From contig NZ_VHIB01000016.1 of the NCBI RefSeq assembly GCF_008087345.1, positions 1 through 64,000 of the forward strand: 64,000 bases of DNA, read 5' to 3'. The position numbers and the translations under genes were made by a program. Below are positions 8,273 through 16,397 of this stretch, in pieces. Each line of letters starts with the position of its first letter. Position 1 is the first letter of the stretch. This stretch comes from Nocardioides caldifontis (GTDB taxonomy: Bacteria; Actinomycetota; Actinomycetes; Propionibacteriales; Nocardioidaceae). Below the pieces are notes generated by a model. It did not search any database. It worked only from the letters and a program-made list of their open reading frames with translations, and had not been told where the DNA came from.

Positions 8273-8650
8273 ATGATCGACCACCTCGGCATCAACTGCC
8301 GCGACCTCTCGAGGTCGGCGGCCTTCTACGACCGGGTCCTCGGAGTCCTCGGCCACGAGCGGCTCCTGGACTTCGGCACCGCCCTCGGTTACGGCTCCGA
8401 CGGCAAGCCGGACTTCTGGATCGCGGCGTGGGAGGGCGACGAGCCGAACCGCGAGATCCACGTCGCGTTCACCGCGCCGGACGCCGACACCGTGCGCCGC
8501 TTCCACGCCGCCGCGCTCGAGATGGGGGCCGAGGAGCTCCACGCGCCGCGGCTGTGGCCGGAGTACCACGACCGCTACTTCGGCGCGTTCGTGCGCGACC
8601 CCGACGGCAACAACGTCGAGGCGGTCTGCCACACCGGCGACGGGAGCTGA
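8273..8650 (+). CDS. VOC family protein (glyoxalase/dioxygenase fold)
   Basis: A 125-aa vicinal-oxygen-chelate protein with paired beta-alpha-beta-beta-beta modules: MIDHLGINCRDLSRSAAFYDRVLG at the start and FVRDPDGNNVEAVCH at the end. His4 and the Glu of NNVEAV are at the usual metal-ligand positions. Small actinobacterial VOC proteins range from glyoxalases to resistance proteins; no substrate is suggested. The ATG at 8273 is preceded by TAGGGT (8260-8265) with a 7-nt spacer, consistent with a leaderless message. An upstream in-frame ATG at about 8244 was not chosen. Confidence 0.82.
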   Translation: MIDHLGINCRDLSRSAAFYDRVLGVLGHERLLDFGTALGYGSDGKPDFWIAAWEGDEPNREIHVAFTAPDADTVRRFHAAALEMGAEELHAPRLWPEYHDRYFGAFVRDPDGNNVEAVCHTGDGS

Positions 8651-8670
8651 GCGGGGCGGCCGCGGCTCAG
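8647..8670. terminator. possible bidirectional terminator over two convergent stop codons
   Basis: CTGAGC (8647-8652) and GCTCAG (8665-8670) form an inverted repeat with a 12-nt GC-rich spacer. The arms contain the stop codons of both convergent genes. The short stem makes the call tentative. Confidence 0.35.
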
Positions 8671-9437
8671 AACGTCTCGAGGTCCTCGATCTTGATCGTG
8701 TCGAGGGCCGGCTCCGGCAGCGGGGCCGGGAGGTTCTTCTTGCTCAGCTGCACCTCGGAGTGCGCGCCGCAGCCGTGGTCGATCGAGACGACCCGGCCGT
8801 CGTCGTTGGCATAGGCGTTCGCGCAGGCCCCGAACAGCCGGCCCAACGGACCGGCGAGCCGGACGAAGAACCCGCAGGTGCCGCACTGCGCGGGCGCCGA
8901 CTGGGCGATCGGGGCGTCCGGGCCGTGGGTGCCGTCGTACCACCGCTCGGCCGCGAGGTCGCGCCCCTCGAGGGAGAGCACGCGCGGCCGGCCGAGACCG
9001 AGCTCGTCGGCGACCTCCTTGACCGCGTCGGCGTCGACGACCTCGTCGGCGGCGGTGTACGCCGGGGCGAGGCGCGGGTCGTCCTCCTCGGTCGGGAGGA
9101 GGTCGCCGGGGCTGAGGTCGCCCGGGCGGATCCGCTCCCGCCACGGCACCCACTCGGGCGCCAGCAGGGCGTCGTCGCCGGGCAGCAGCACGACCTCGTC
9201 GACGGTCACGGTCTTCTGTCGCGGTGCGCGGGAAACCGTGACCGACCAGCGCCAGCCGCGGTAGCCGCGGCGGGTGCACTCGAAGAGGTGGGTGACCACC
9301 TTGCTCTCCTCGGGCTGCACGCCGAGGTGCTCACCCACGTCCTCCGCGGGGACGAGCTCGAGCAGGGCGGCGCGGGCGGCGTCGACCGCCTCGGCGCCCA
9401 CCTCGTCGAGCTTGGGTGGCTTGGTCGCACGGATCAC
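8667..9437 (-). CDS. DUF3027 domain protein
   Basis: A 256-aa actinobacterial protein of unknown function. It has the GWRWSVTVSRAP block and, near the C-terminus, a CGTCGFF ... FGACANAYANDDGRVV ... HGCGAHSE cysteine/histidine set that probably binds a metal. The GTG at 9437 is preceded by GATGAT with a 6-nt spacer, and no Shine-Dalgarno is seen. It converges with the VOC gene and is divergent from the MFS gene at 9528. Conservation across Actinobacteria suggests a basic role, but none is established. Confidence 0.82.
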   Translation of the reverse strand: MIRATKPPKLDEVGAEAVDAARAALLELVPAEDVGEHLGVQPEESKVVTHLFECTRRGYRGWRWSVTVSRAPRQKTVTVDEVVLLPGDDALLAPEWVPWRERIRPGDLSPGDLLPTEEDDPRLAPAYTAADEVVDADAVKEVADELGLGRPRVLSLEGRDLAAERWYDGTHGPDAPIAQSAPAQCGTCGFFVRLAGPLGRLFGACANAYANDDGRVVSIDHGCGAHSEVQLSKKNLPAPLPEPALDTIKIEDLETF

Positions 9438-9527
9438 CGGGCGATCATCCCAAAGAATCCGCTGTGATCCCAACGCGCCCCGTGGACCGCCCGCCTTCTC
9501 GGGGGACCCGTTCGGCAGGATGGGGCC

Positions 9528-10961
9528 ATGCACGTGGAGGAGCCGCCGCAGCCGCCCCCGGAGTGGGGCAGCGCGCGGGGCTCCACCTCCGGTCCCCCCA
9601 CGGAGGAGGACCCGCCCGCGACGTCCTCGTCGGACGAGGGCCACCGCGCCCGGCGGGCCGGCGCCGCCACGGGCCGCACCCTGCGGCGCACCGGCGCGGG
9701 AGGGGCCCGCGCCGCGTCGTACCTCTTCCGTCAGGCGCGCCGTGCCTCGCACGCCGAGGGCGCCGGCCAGAGCGGCCTCTCGCGGATCATCGAGCTCCAC
9801 GCCTTCAACGCCGCCGGCGACGCGGCCGTGGCGATCAGCCTCGCCGGCACCCTGTTCTTCTCCGTCGGCACGGCGGAGGCGCGGAGCCAGGTCGCGCTGT
9901 TCCTGGCGATCACGATGGTGCCGTTCGCGGTCGTCGCCCCGCTGATCGGGCCGGTGCTCGACCGGTTCAGCCACGGCCGGCGCTGGGCGATCGGGCTCAC
10001 CATGGCCGCCCGCAGCTTCCTCTGCTGGGTGCTCGCCGGGCAGGTGGTCGACGAGTCGATCGGCATGTTCGCCGCGACCCTCGGCGTGCTCGTCGCGTCC
10101 AAGGCGTACGGCGTCACGCGGGCCGCCGCCGTGCCGCGCGTCGTTCCCCCGGAGCTCGGGCTGGTCAAGGCGAACTCCCGGATCTCCCTCGCCGGCATCG
10201 TCGGGGCCGGCGTCTCGGCGCCGCTCGCCCTGCTGGCCTCCCTCGCCGGCCCGGAGTGGTCGCTGCGCTACGCGTTCCTGGTGTTCGCCGGTGGCACGGT
10301 GCTGGCGATCCTGCTGCCGGCCAAGGTCGACGACAGCGCGGGCGAGGAGCAGGCGAGCCTCGCCGGCGGTCCGCGGCGTGCGCGGGTGCCACCCCTGGTC
10401 GTGCGGGCGCTGCGGTGCAACGCGGGGCTCCGGCTGCTGTCGGGGTTCCTCACGCTCTTCATGGCGTTCCTGCTGAGGGAGGAGCCGATCCCCGGCTGGG
10501 AGGACCGCCCCGAGCTGCTGCTGGGGCTGGTCATCGGCTCCGCCGGGCTCGGGAACTCGATCGGCATCGGGCTCGGCAACGTGCTGCGCAACGTCAAGCC
10601 GCAGTTCGTCGTCGTCGTCGTGCTGCTCGCCGACACCGCGGCCGCTCTGACCGCGGCGCTCTTGTACGGGCTCGCCACGGTGCTGGTGCTGGGGCTGGTG
10701 GCCGGCGTGAGCCAGGCACTCGGCAAGCTCTCCCTCGACTCGCTGATCCAGAGCGAGGTGCCGTTCCGGACCCGGTCGAGCGCCTTCGCGCGCTCCGAGA
10801 CCCTGCTCCAGCTCTCGTGGGTGGTCGGCGGCTTCCTCGGCATCGCGTTGCCGCTGGTCCCCCAGGTCGGGCTCGGCGTCGCCGGCGCCCTGCTGCTCGC
10901 GATCAGCCTCTGGGTGATCTCGCAGGTGCGCGCGGGGACGCAGGACCCGACGGCCGGCTAG
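9528..10961 (+). CDS. MFS transporter
   Basis: A 477-aa major facilitator. About 85 residues of Pro/Gly/Arg-rich cytoplasmic N-terminus precede the first membrane helix (near GDAAVAISLAGTLFF). Around ten to twelve hydrophobic segments follow, with a loop between them containing RRARVPPLVVRALRC. The cation or drug specificity cannot be judged. A CAGGAT hexamer (9516-9521) ends 6 nt before the ATG, suggesting a leaderless start. Its last codons overlap the convergent cold-shock gene by 4 bp. Confidence 0.83.
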   Translation: MHVEEPPQPPPEWGSARGSTSGPPTEEDPPATSSSDEGHRARRAGAATGRTLRRTGAGGARAASYLFRQARRASHAEGAGQSGLSRIIELHAFNAAGDAAVAISLAGTLFFSVGTAEARSQVALFLAITMVPFAVVAPLIGPVLDRFSHGRRWAIGLTMAARSFLCWVLAGQVVDESIGMFAATLGVLVASKAYGVTRAAAVPRVVPPELGLVKANSRISLAGIVGAGVSAPLALLASLAGPEWSLRYAFLVFAGGTVLAILLPAKVDDSAGEEQASLAGGPRRARVPPLVVRALRCNAGLRLLSGFLTLFMAFLLREEPIPGWEDRPELLLGLVIGSAGLGNSIGIGLGNVLRNVKPQFVVVVVLLADTAAALTAALLYGLATVLVLGLVAGVSQALGKLSLDSLIQSEVPFRTRSSAFARSETLLQLSWVVGGFLGIALPLVPQVGLGVAGALLLAISLWVISQVRAGTQDPTAG

Positions 10962-11341
10962 AGCTCGAGCTCGTCGGCGAGCGCGCGGAGCAGCTTCGCC
11001 GTGGGCCGGGCCGCCTTCGGGTCGGGGTGGCGCCCGGCGCGGTAGCCACGCTCGAGCCCCTCGAGGAGCCGGATCAGGTCCTCGACGATGTTGACCATGT
11101 CGGCGGGCTTCTTGCGCAGCGCCTTGGAGACCGACGGCGGAGCGTCGAGCACGCGCACCTGGAGCGCCTGGTCGCCCTTGCGGCCCTGGGCGACCCCGAA
11201 CTCCACGCGCATGCCGGGCTTCAAGGCAGGGACACCCTCGGGCAGCGCCGAGGCGCGGACGTAGACGTCACCGCCGTCGTCCTTCGAGAGGAAGCCGAAC
11301 CCCTTCTCGACGTCGTACCACTTCACCTTGCCCGTTGGCAC
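10958..11341 (-). CDS. cold-shock domain protein with C-terminal extension
   Basis: A 127-aa protein. Residues 1-66 are a CspA-type OB fold (GKVKWYDVEKGFGFLSKDDG, then DVYVRASAL), with RNP1- and RNP2-like motifs that bind single-stranded RNA or DNA. Residues 67-127 are an added helical, charged segment (KALRKKPADMVNIVEDLIRLLEGL) found in the longer actinobacterial Csp proteins; ordinary CspA stops near residue 67. The GTG has GAGGAG upstream. A TAGGCT hexamer near 11419-11414 would place transcription start about 65 nt upstream, at a hairpin. Confidence 0.87.
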   Translation of the reverse strand: MPTGKVKWYDVEKGFGFLSKDDGGDVYVRASALPEGVPALKPGMRVEFGVAQGRKGDQALQVRVLDAPPSVSKALRKKPADMVNIVEDLIRLLEGLERGYRAGRHPDPKAARPTAKLLRALADELEL

Positions 11342-11389
11342 CGGTGCTCCTCGCCAGTCATGGCCGCGCCGTCGCGACCCCGTGTGTTC

Positions 11390-11409
11390 GCCGGATCGCC
11401 TGATCCGGC
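11390..11409. promoter_or_regulatory. hairpin in the presumed 5' UTR of the cold-shock gene
   Basis: GCCGGATC-GCCT-GATCCGGC is a perfect 8-bp stem with a 4-nt loop, upstream of the minus-strand cold-shock gene. With the TAGGCT hexamer (11419-11414) as -10, the transcript would begin at this stem. It might stabilise or regulate the mRNA, or simply help terminate the gene upstream. Confidence 0.4.
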
Positions 11410-11425
11410 CTCCAGCCTAGACAGG

Positions 11426-11443
11426 TGGTGGCCGGCGCCACCA
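11426..11443. terminator. hairpin just after the HAD-LarE gene
   Basis: TGGTGGC-CGGC-GCCACCA is a 7-bp perfect stem with a 4-nt loop, 5 bp beyond the stop codon of the minus-strand HAD-LarE gene. A terminator is the simplest reading; there is no T-run. Confidence 0.45.
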
Positions 11444-11448
11444 ACCGG

Positions 11449-12903
11449 TTAGCGGAACCGTTCGGGCTCCGGCAACCGCTCGTTCATCGACCCCGATCGG
11501 AAGCCTCGGGGGTCGATCTCGACCGCCTCGAACCCGGCGTCGAGGACCGCCTCGACCACCTCGACCCGGGTGGCCGCCTCCGCGACGACCGCGGGGTCGA
11601 GCTCGACCGAGGCCCGGTCGCCGAGGTCGCGGACCCGGAGGTCCCGGCTGCGGAGCCCGGCGGCGTCCAGCGCCCGGCGTACCGCCTCCTCGGCGCGCTC
11701 CACCCGGCCGAGCCGGGCCGGCGTGACCTCGAGCCCGTAGGCGATCCGCGAGCTCAGGCACGCGGCGGCGGGCTTGTCCCAGGTCGGCAGCCCCCACCGC
11801 TTCGAAAGCGCGCGCACCTGCTCCTTGGTGAGGCCCGCGTCGGCGAGCGGGGTCCGCGCGGTGCGCTCGGCGGCGGCACGGATGCCCGGGCGGAACCCGG
11901 CCACGAGGTCGTCGGCGTTGGTGCCGGTGGCGACGTGCGCCAACCCGTGCTCGGCGGCCAGCGGGCGCAGCACGTCGAGGAGCTCGGCCTTGCAGTGGTA
12001 GCAGCGGTCGCCGTCGTTGGCGCGGTAGCCGGGCCGTTGCATCTCGGCGGTCCGCGGCGTGAGGTGGCGGACCCCGAGCGACTCGGCGAGCTCGCGGGCC
12101 GGGTCGCGCTCCGCGTGCGGCAGCGAGTCGGAGAGCGCGGTGGCCGCCGCGACGTTGTCGGCGCCGAGGGTGCGGACCGCGGCGGCGAGGAGCAGCGCAC
12201 TGTCGGCACCGCCGCTGAAGGCGACCAGCACCGAGCCCAGCCCGCGGAGCTGCTCCTCCAGCGCCGCCAGCCGGGTCTCGAGCAGGTGCCCGTCGAGCCA
12301 GGCGGGGAACTCCTCGAGCGACCCCAGCACCACGTCGGTGCCCGCGTCGCGGAGCTCGGCCTCGGTGCAGCCGCCGGTGAGCACGCTGACGCTGAGGATG
12401 CCGGCGGCCCGGGCGCCCTCGACGTCGTGGACGTGGTCACCGACGTAGACCGACGCCCCGTGGGCGGCGAGCACGGGCCCCTTGCCGCGGCCCCACACCT
12501 CCCCGACCAGCACGTCGACGTCGAAGTCGAGCGCGTCGAGGTGCAGCCGGGCGTTGGGGGTGTACTTCCCGGTGATCACCAGGCTGCGGCCGCGGTGGCG
12601 GCGGACCGCGGCGAGCGCGTCGTGGGCGCCGGCGAACGCCAGCGTCGGGCCGACCGCGGTGCCGGGGTAGAGCGCCCGGAACCGCTGGACCAGCGCGCCG
12701 ATCTCGTCGACCGAGTGGTCGGGGAGGTACGGGCGCAGCATCAGGTCGAGCGGCGGCCCGAGGCTCTCCACCAGCGCGCCGGTGTCGAAGGTGACCCCGG
12801 CCTCCGCGGCCAGCGCGTCGAGGCAAGCGGCGAACCCCGGACGCGTGTCGATCAGCGTCATGTCGAGGTCGAAGCCGACGACCAGGGGAGCCGGTGTGGT
12901 CAC
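11449..12903 (-). CDS. HAD hydrolase fused to LarE-type sulfur transferase
   Basis: A 484-aa two-domain protein. Residues 5-205 form a HAD phosphatase: FDLDMT with nucleophile Asp12, VITGKYTPN around 109-117, and YVGDHVHD with Asp156. Residues 212-484 form an ATP-pyrophosphatase of the LarE family: PP-loop FSGGADS at 229-235, a DRCYHCK pair (Cys301, Cys304) and AACLSSR with Cys382 at the position expected for the catalytic cysteine. LarE makes the thiolated pincer nicotinate cofactor for lactate racemase-type enzymes. No larA, larB or larC lies in the window. A TAGGAT hexamer 6 nt before the GTG suggests a leaderless mRNA. Confidence 0.85.
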   Translation of the reverse strand: MTTPAPLVVGFDLDMTLIDTRPGFAACLDALAAEAGVTFDTGALVESLGPPLDLMLRPYLPDHSVDEIGALVQRFRALYPGTAVGPTLAFAGAHDALAAVRRHRGRSLVITGKYTPNARLHLDALDFDVDVLVGEVWGRGKGPVLAAHGASVYVGDHVHDVEGARAAGILSVSVLTGGCTEAELRDAGTDVVLGSLEEFPAWLDGHLLETRLAALEEQLRGLGSVLVAFSGGADSALLLAAAVRTLGADNVAAATALSDSLPHAERDPARELAESLGVRHLTPRTAEMQRPGYRANDGDRCYHCKAELLDVLRPLAAEHGLAHVATGTNADDLVAGFRPGIRAAAERTARTPLADAGLTKEQVRALSKRWGLPTWDKPAAACLSSRIAYGLEVTPARLGRVERAEEAVRRALDAAGLRSRDLRVRDLGDRASVELDPAVVAEAATRVEVVEAVLDAGFEAVEIDPRGFRSGSMNERLPEPERFR

Positions 12904-12960
12904 GCCCCGATCCTACGGAGCAGCGGAGCACGCCCCGGTCCCGTCGGTATCGTGGAGCGG

Positions 12961-15348
12961 ATGCCCTCGACCACGGCGCCCCGCACGCTCGCCGACCAGC
13001 TCCGCGGCTGGCCGGACGCGCGGCTCGCCGCGCTGCTCGAGGCCCGGCCCGACCTGGCGAACCCGGCGCCGCAGGACTCCTCCCAGCTCGCCTCGCGGGC
13101 GAGCACACGCGCGTCGGTGCTGCGGGCGCTCGACCAGCTGACCCGGCTCGAGCTGGTGGTGCTCGACGCGGCCGTCGTGCTCGGCAGCCGCGCGTCGGTG
13201 GCGCAGCTCCACGACGTCGTGCACGCTGCGGCGGAGGAGGTCGACGTCGCCCTCGTCCGGCTGCGCGACCTCGCGCTGCTGTGGGGCGGGGACGACGAGC
13301 TGCGGGTGGTCAGCGCCGTGCCTGACACCGTCGGTACGACGGTCAGCCGGCTCGGCCCCCCGGCGGCCCAGCTCCTCGCCGGGTTCGGCCCCGACCGGCT
13401 CGCGCAGCTGCTCACCGCCCTGGGCGAGCGCTCGACCGGCGACAAGGGGGCCGACGTCGTCCGGCTGGCCGCCATGCTGGCCGACCACGCGTGCGTCGAG
13501 CAGCTGGTCGCCCAGTGCGACGAACCCGCGCGGGCGATGCTCGACCACCTCGAGCGCACCGGCTCGGAAGGTGCCTCGGAGAGCGCCGGCCGCCCCGTGG
13601 ACGTCCCGTCCGCGACCACCCCGGTGGAGCAGCTGCTCGCGCGCGGGTTGCTGCTGCCGAAGGACCGCAGGCACGTCGTGGTCCCGCGCGAGGTGGGGCT
13701 GGTGCTCCGCGGCGGCCGCACCACGCGCGAGGCCGTCGGCACGCCGCCGCCGCTGGTGACGACCGAGCGGAGCGCGCGGCTCGTCGACCAGGCGGCGGCC
13801 GGCGCCGCCCACGAGACCGTGCACCGGATCGAGCTGCTCCTGGACCATTGGGGCGCCGAGCCGCCGGCGGTGCTGCGCCAGGGCGGCCTCTCGGTCCGTG
13901 ACCTGAAGGCGACCGCCGCGCTGCTGCACACCGACGAGCGCCAGGCCGCGCTCCTGGTCGAGGTGGCTGCTGCGGCGGGGCTGCTGGCGAAGGGCGAGAC
14001 GGTGGAGAGCGACGCGGCGTGGCTCCCGACCGACGCGTTCGACCAGTGGCGCTCCTCGACCGCCGCCCTGCGGTGGGCACGGCTCGTGGTCGCATGGCTG
14101 CACAACCCCCGGCTCACCGGGCTGGTCGGCGCGCGGCTGCAGGGCAAGAGCGTCAACGCCCTCGCCCCCGACCTCGAGCGCGGCTGGCTGGTCGACACCC
14201 GCCGGGTCGCGCTGTCGGAACTCGCCTCCCTCGACCCGGGGTGCGTGCTCGCCCCGAGCACCGGCGTCCCGTCGCTGGTCGCCCGCCTGCAGTGGCTCAG
14301 ACCGCGGCGCCCCAGCACCCGGGTCGACGCGGTCGCCTGGGCACTCGAGGAGGCCGCGGCGCTCGGGCTCGTCGGCCTCGGCGGCGTCCCCACCGCCGGC
14401 CGGGCCCTGCTCGACGACGGCGTGGAGGCGGCGGCCGCGGCGGTCGAGCCGCTGCTGCCCGCGCCGGTCGACCACGTGCTGCTCCAGGCGGACCTCACCG
14501 CGGTCGCGCCCGGCCCGCTCGAGGAAGGGCTGGCGCGTGCCCTCGCGACGGTCGCGCACGTGGAGTCCCGCGGCGGGGCGACGGTCTACCGGTTCACCGA
14601 GTCGTCGGTGCGCCACGCCTTCGACGTGGGGTGGACCGCGGCCGAGGTCCGGGAGACGATCCGCCGCGCGGCACGCACCGAGATGCCGCAGCCGCTCGAC
14701 TACCTCATCGACGACGTGGCCCGGACCTACGGCTCGATCCGGGTCGGGGTCGCGGAGGCGTTCCTGCGCAGCGACGACGAGACGGCGCTGGCGGCGCTGG
14801 TCCACGACCCGCGCGCGGCCGGGCTGCGGCTGCGCCGCATCGCCCCGACCGTGCTGATCACCGACGTCCCGGCCGACCTCCTCGTCCCCCGGCTCCGCGA
14901 GCTGGGGGTCGCCCCGGTCGTCGAGGGGCCGGACGGCGTCGTCCACCTGTCCCGCAAGGAAGCCCACCGGGCCCGCACTCCCCGCATCGCCGGCCCCGCC
15001 CAGGAGGCCGAGTCCGCGGCCCGGCGTACGGCACGGTCGGCGGCGACCGTCACCGCGATCCGCGCCGGCGACCGGGCCAACGCGGTGCGCCCCGCGGCGT
15101 CGCCGGCGGCGCGCCAGTCCCCCGCCGCGGCGCTGGCGGTGCTCCGCGAGGCCGCGGAGTCGGGCACCACGGTGTGGATCGGCTACGTCGACAACGACGG
15201 GTCGAGCCACGAGCGGGTCGTCGACCCCGAGCGGGTGGAGGGCGGCCGGCTCCGCGCCTACGACCACCGCTCGGAGGAGGTCCGGTCCTTCGCGGTGCAC
15301 CGGATCAACTCGGTGCGGCCGCTGTCCGGCGCCGACCCGATGGGGTAA
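12961..15348 (+). CDS. helicase-associated/WYL-like domain protein, 795 aa
   Basis: A large protein of the actinobacterial helicase-associated family (related to Rv0862c, which in mycobacteria sits beside an XPB-type helicase). The N-terminal two-thirds is a series of winged-helix-like units. Near residues 640-680 is a helicase_C_3-like stretch (LIDDVARTYGSIRVG). The last 60 residues (VWIGYVDNDGSSHERVVDP ... LRAYDHRSEEVRSFAVHRI) look like a WYL ligand-binding domain. No helicase motifs are present and no XPB gene is adjacent, unlike in mycobacteria. The ATG follows TATCGT by 7 nt. Confidence 0.82.
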   Translation: MPSTTAPRTLADQLRGWPDARLAALLEARPDLANPAPQDSSQLASRASTRASVLRALDQLTRLELVVLDAAVVLGSRASVAQLHDVVHAAAEEVDVALVRLRDLALLWGGDDELRVVSAVPDTVGTTVSRLGPPAAQLLAGFGPDRLAQLLTALGERSTGDKGADVVRLAAMLADHACVEQLVAQCDEPARAMLDHLERTGSEGASESAGRPVDVPSATTPVEQLLARGLLLPKDRRHVVVPREVGLVLRGGRTTREAVGTPPPLVTTERSARLVDQAAAGAAHETVHRIELLLDHWGAEPPAVLRQGGLSVRDLKATAALLHTDERQAALLVEVAAAAGLLAKGETVESDAAWLPTDAFDQWRSSTAALRWARLVVAWLHNPRLTGLVGARLQGKSVNALAPDLERGWLVDTRRVALSELASLDPGCVLAPSTGVPSLVARLQWLRPRRPSTRVDAVAWALEEAAALGLVGLGGVPTAGRALLDDGVEAAAAAVEPLLPAPVDHVLLQADLTAVAPGPLEEGLARALATVAHVESRGGATVYRFTESSVRHAFDVGWTAAEVRETIRRAARTEMPQPLDYLIDDVARTYGSIRVGVAEAFLRSDDETALAALVHDPRAAGLRLRRIAPTVLITDVPADLLVPRLRELGVAPVVEGPDGVVHLSRKEAHRARTPRIAGPAQEAESAARRTARSAATVTAIRAGDRANAVRPAASPAARQSPAAALAVLREAAESGTTVWIGYVDNDGSSHERVVDPERVEGGRLRAYDHRSEEVRSFAVHRINSVRPLSGADPMG

Positions 15349-15357
15349 GGCTGTCGC

Positions 15358-15660
15358 ATGGGCGACGAGGACTGGACCGAGCGGTTCGCGGCACAGGGCA
15401 TCGAGGGCTGGTACGTGCGGGAGAGCACCGCCCGCACCGACATCAGCTGCGGGACGTTCACCGCGGCGGGCGAGCTCGCGGCGCGGGTGGCCGCCGCGTG
15501 CGACGAGCTCGACCACCACGCGGAGATCGACGTCCGCTACCCCGACGTCCTCCGGGTGACCACGTGGTCGCACGACGTGGGCGGCCTCTCCGAGCGCGAC
15601 CTCTGGCTCGCGCGTGCGGTCAACCGGCTCTTCGAGGAGCAGCGCACCGAGACCGGGTAA
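15358..15660 (+). CDS. pterin-4-alpha-carbinolamine dehydratase family protein
   Basis: A 100-aa protein of the PCD/DCoH family. The signature DHHAEIDVRYPDVLRVTTWSHD carries the two His and the YPxVxVxxxTHD-like motif, with Ser-His in place of Thr-His. It is followed by GGLSERDLWLARAVN, the conserved helix. Members dehydrate 4a-hydroxytetrahydropterin. No aromatic amino-acid hydroxylase is in the window, so the physiological partner is unknown. It follows the helicase-associated gene after 9 bp and is probably co-transcribed. Confidence 0.87.
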   Translation: MGDEDWTERFAAQGIEGWYVRESTARTDISCGTFTAAGELAARVAAACDELDHHAEIDVRYPDVLRVTTWSHDVGGLSERDLWLARAVNRLFEEQRTETG

Positions 15661-15700
15661 AGAATACTAGACACCATGTCAGTGGTGCTTTACGGTCGTC

Positions 15701-15722
15701 GATGTCAAAACTTTCTGACATC
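15701..15722. promoter_or_regulatory. inverted repeat before the membrane protein/XRE pair
   Basis: GATGTCA-AAACTTTC-TGACATC is a perfect 7-bp inverted repeat with an 8-nt AT-rich spacer in an AT-richer leader. The right arm directly touches the GGAGG ribosome-binding site of the gene at 15733. Its position suits an operator for the XRE regulator encoded downstream, or a hairpin that masks the ribosome-binding site. Confidence 0.5.
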
Positions 15723-15732
15723 GGAGGCCGGG

Positions 15733-16152
15733 ATGTCCTACACGGAGAAGGGCACGTGGGTGTACCTCCTCGCGTCGCTGGGCGTCTGGCTCGGCTACGT
15801 CGCCTTCCTGCTGCAGCGCCGTGACGGCGGGCCGCTCGACGAGGTGGCGTACGTCGGCCCGCTGCTCTGGTCGGTCGGCATCTCGGTGCTCGCCAGCACC
15901 GTGGGGCGGGTCCTGTTCGAGGTCGTCCGGCCGAGCGACTCGCACCTCGCCGACGAGCGCGACAGGGACATCGACCGCCGCGGCGAGCACGTCGCCGGGA
16001 TCGTGCTGGGCGTCGCCGTGGTCTGCCCGCTGGCGCTCGCCCTCACCGAGGCCGAGCACTTCTGGATCGCCAACGCCATCTACGCCGCCTACGTCCTCTC
16101 CGCCGTCGTCGGGTCGTCGGTGAAGCTCGTGGGCTACCGGCGAGGGGTCTGA
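15733..16152 (+). CDS. hypothetical membrane protein paired with an XRE regulator
   Basis: A 139-aa protein with four predicted membrane segments (about residues 6-25, 40-60, 86-105 and 112-131) and a polar loop [20 protein letters not shown] between the second and third. It resembles small DUF2178-type membrane proteins that often precede a helix-turn-helix regulator. The start was placed at ATG 15733, which has GGAGG five nt upstream; an ATG at 15676 would put the inverted repeat inside the gene. The next gene starts 1 bp after its stop. Confidence 0.75.
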   Translation: MSYTEKGTWVYLLASLGVWLGYVAFLLQRRDGGPLDEVAYVGPLLWSVGISVLASTVGRVLFEVVRPSDSHLADERDRDIDRRGEHVAGIVLGVAVVCPLALALTEAEHFWIANAIYAAYVLSAVVGSSVKLVGYRRGV

Positions 16153-16153
16153 G

Positions 16154-16378
16154 GTGAGCCCGAGCCGTCCCACGCGGGTCACCAACCGCATCCGCACCCT
16201 GCGCTTCGCCCGCGGCGAGATGACGCAGGCCGAGCTGGCCGAGCGGATCGGCGTGACCCGCCAGACCGTCATCGCCGTCGAGCAGGGGAAGTACTCCCCC
16301 TCGCTCGAGATGGCGTTCCGGATCGCGCGAGCGCTCGAGGTGCCGCTCGACGACGTCTTCCAGTACCCCGACGACTGA
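16154..16378 (+). CDS. XRE family transcriptional regulator
   Basis: A 74-aa protein that is almost only a Cro/CI helix-turn-helix: [39 protein letters not shown], followed by the DDVFQY end typical of the short YozG/Xre_HTH type. The GTG start lies 1 bp after the stop of the membrane protein gene, so the two are coupled. Such pairs are usually autoregulated; the inverted repeat at 15701-15722 is the obvious candidate site. Confidence 0.9.
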   Translation: MSPSRPTRVTNRIRTLRFARGEMTQAELAERIGVTRQTVIAVEQGKYSPSLEMAFRIARALEVPLDDVFQYPDD

Positions 16379-16397
16379 CGAGCGCCCAGGAGGCCTC

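Noticed and set aside
11425-12960. The plus-strand extension of the helicase-associated gene to 11425
   Set aside because: The extension is antisense to the HAD-LarE gene; ATG 12961 with a TATCGT hexamer 7 nt before it is the better start.
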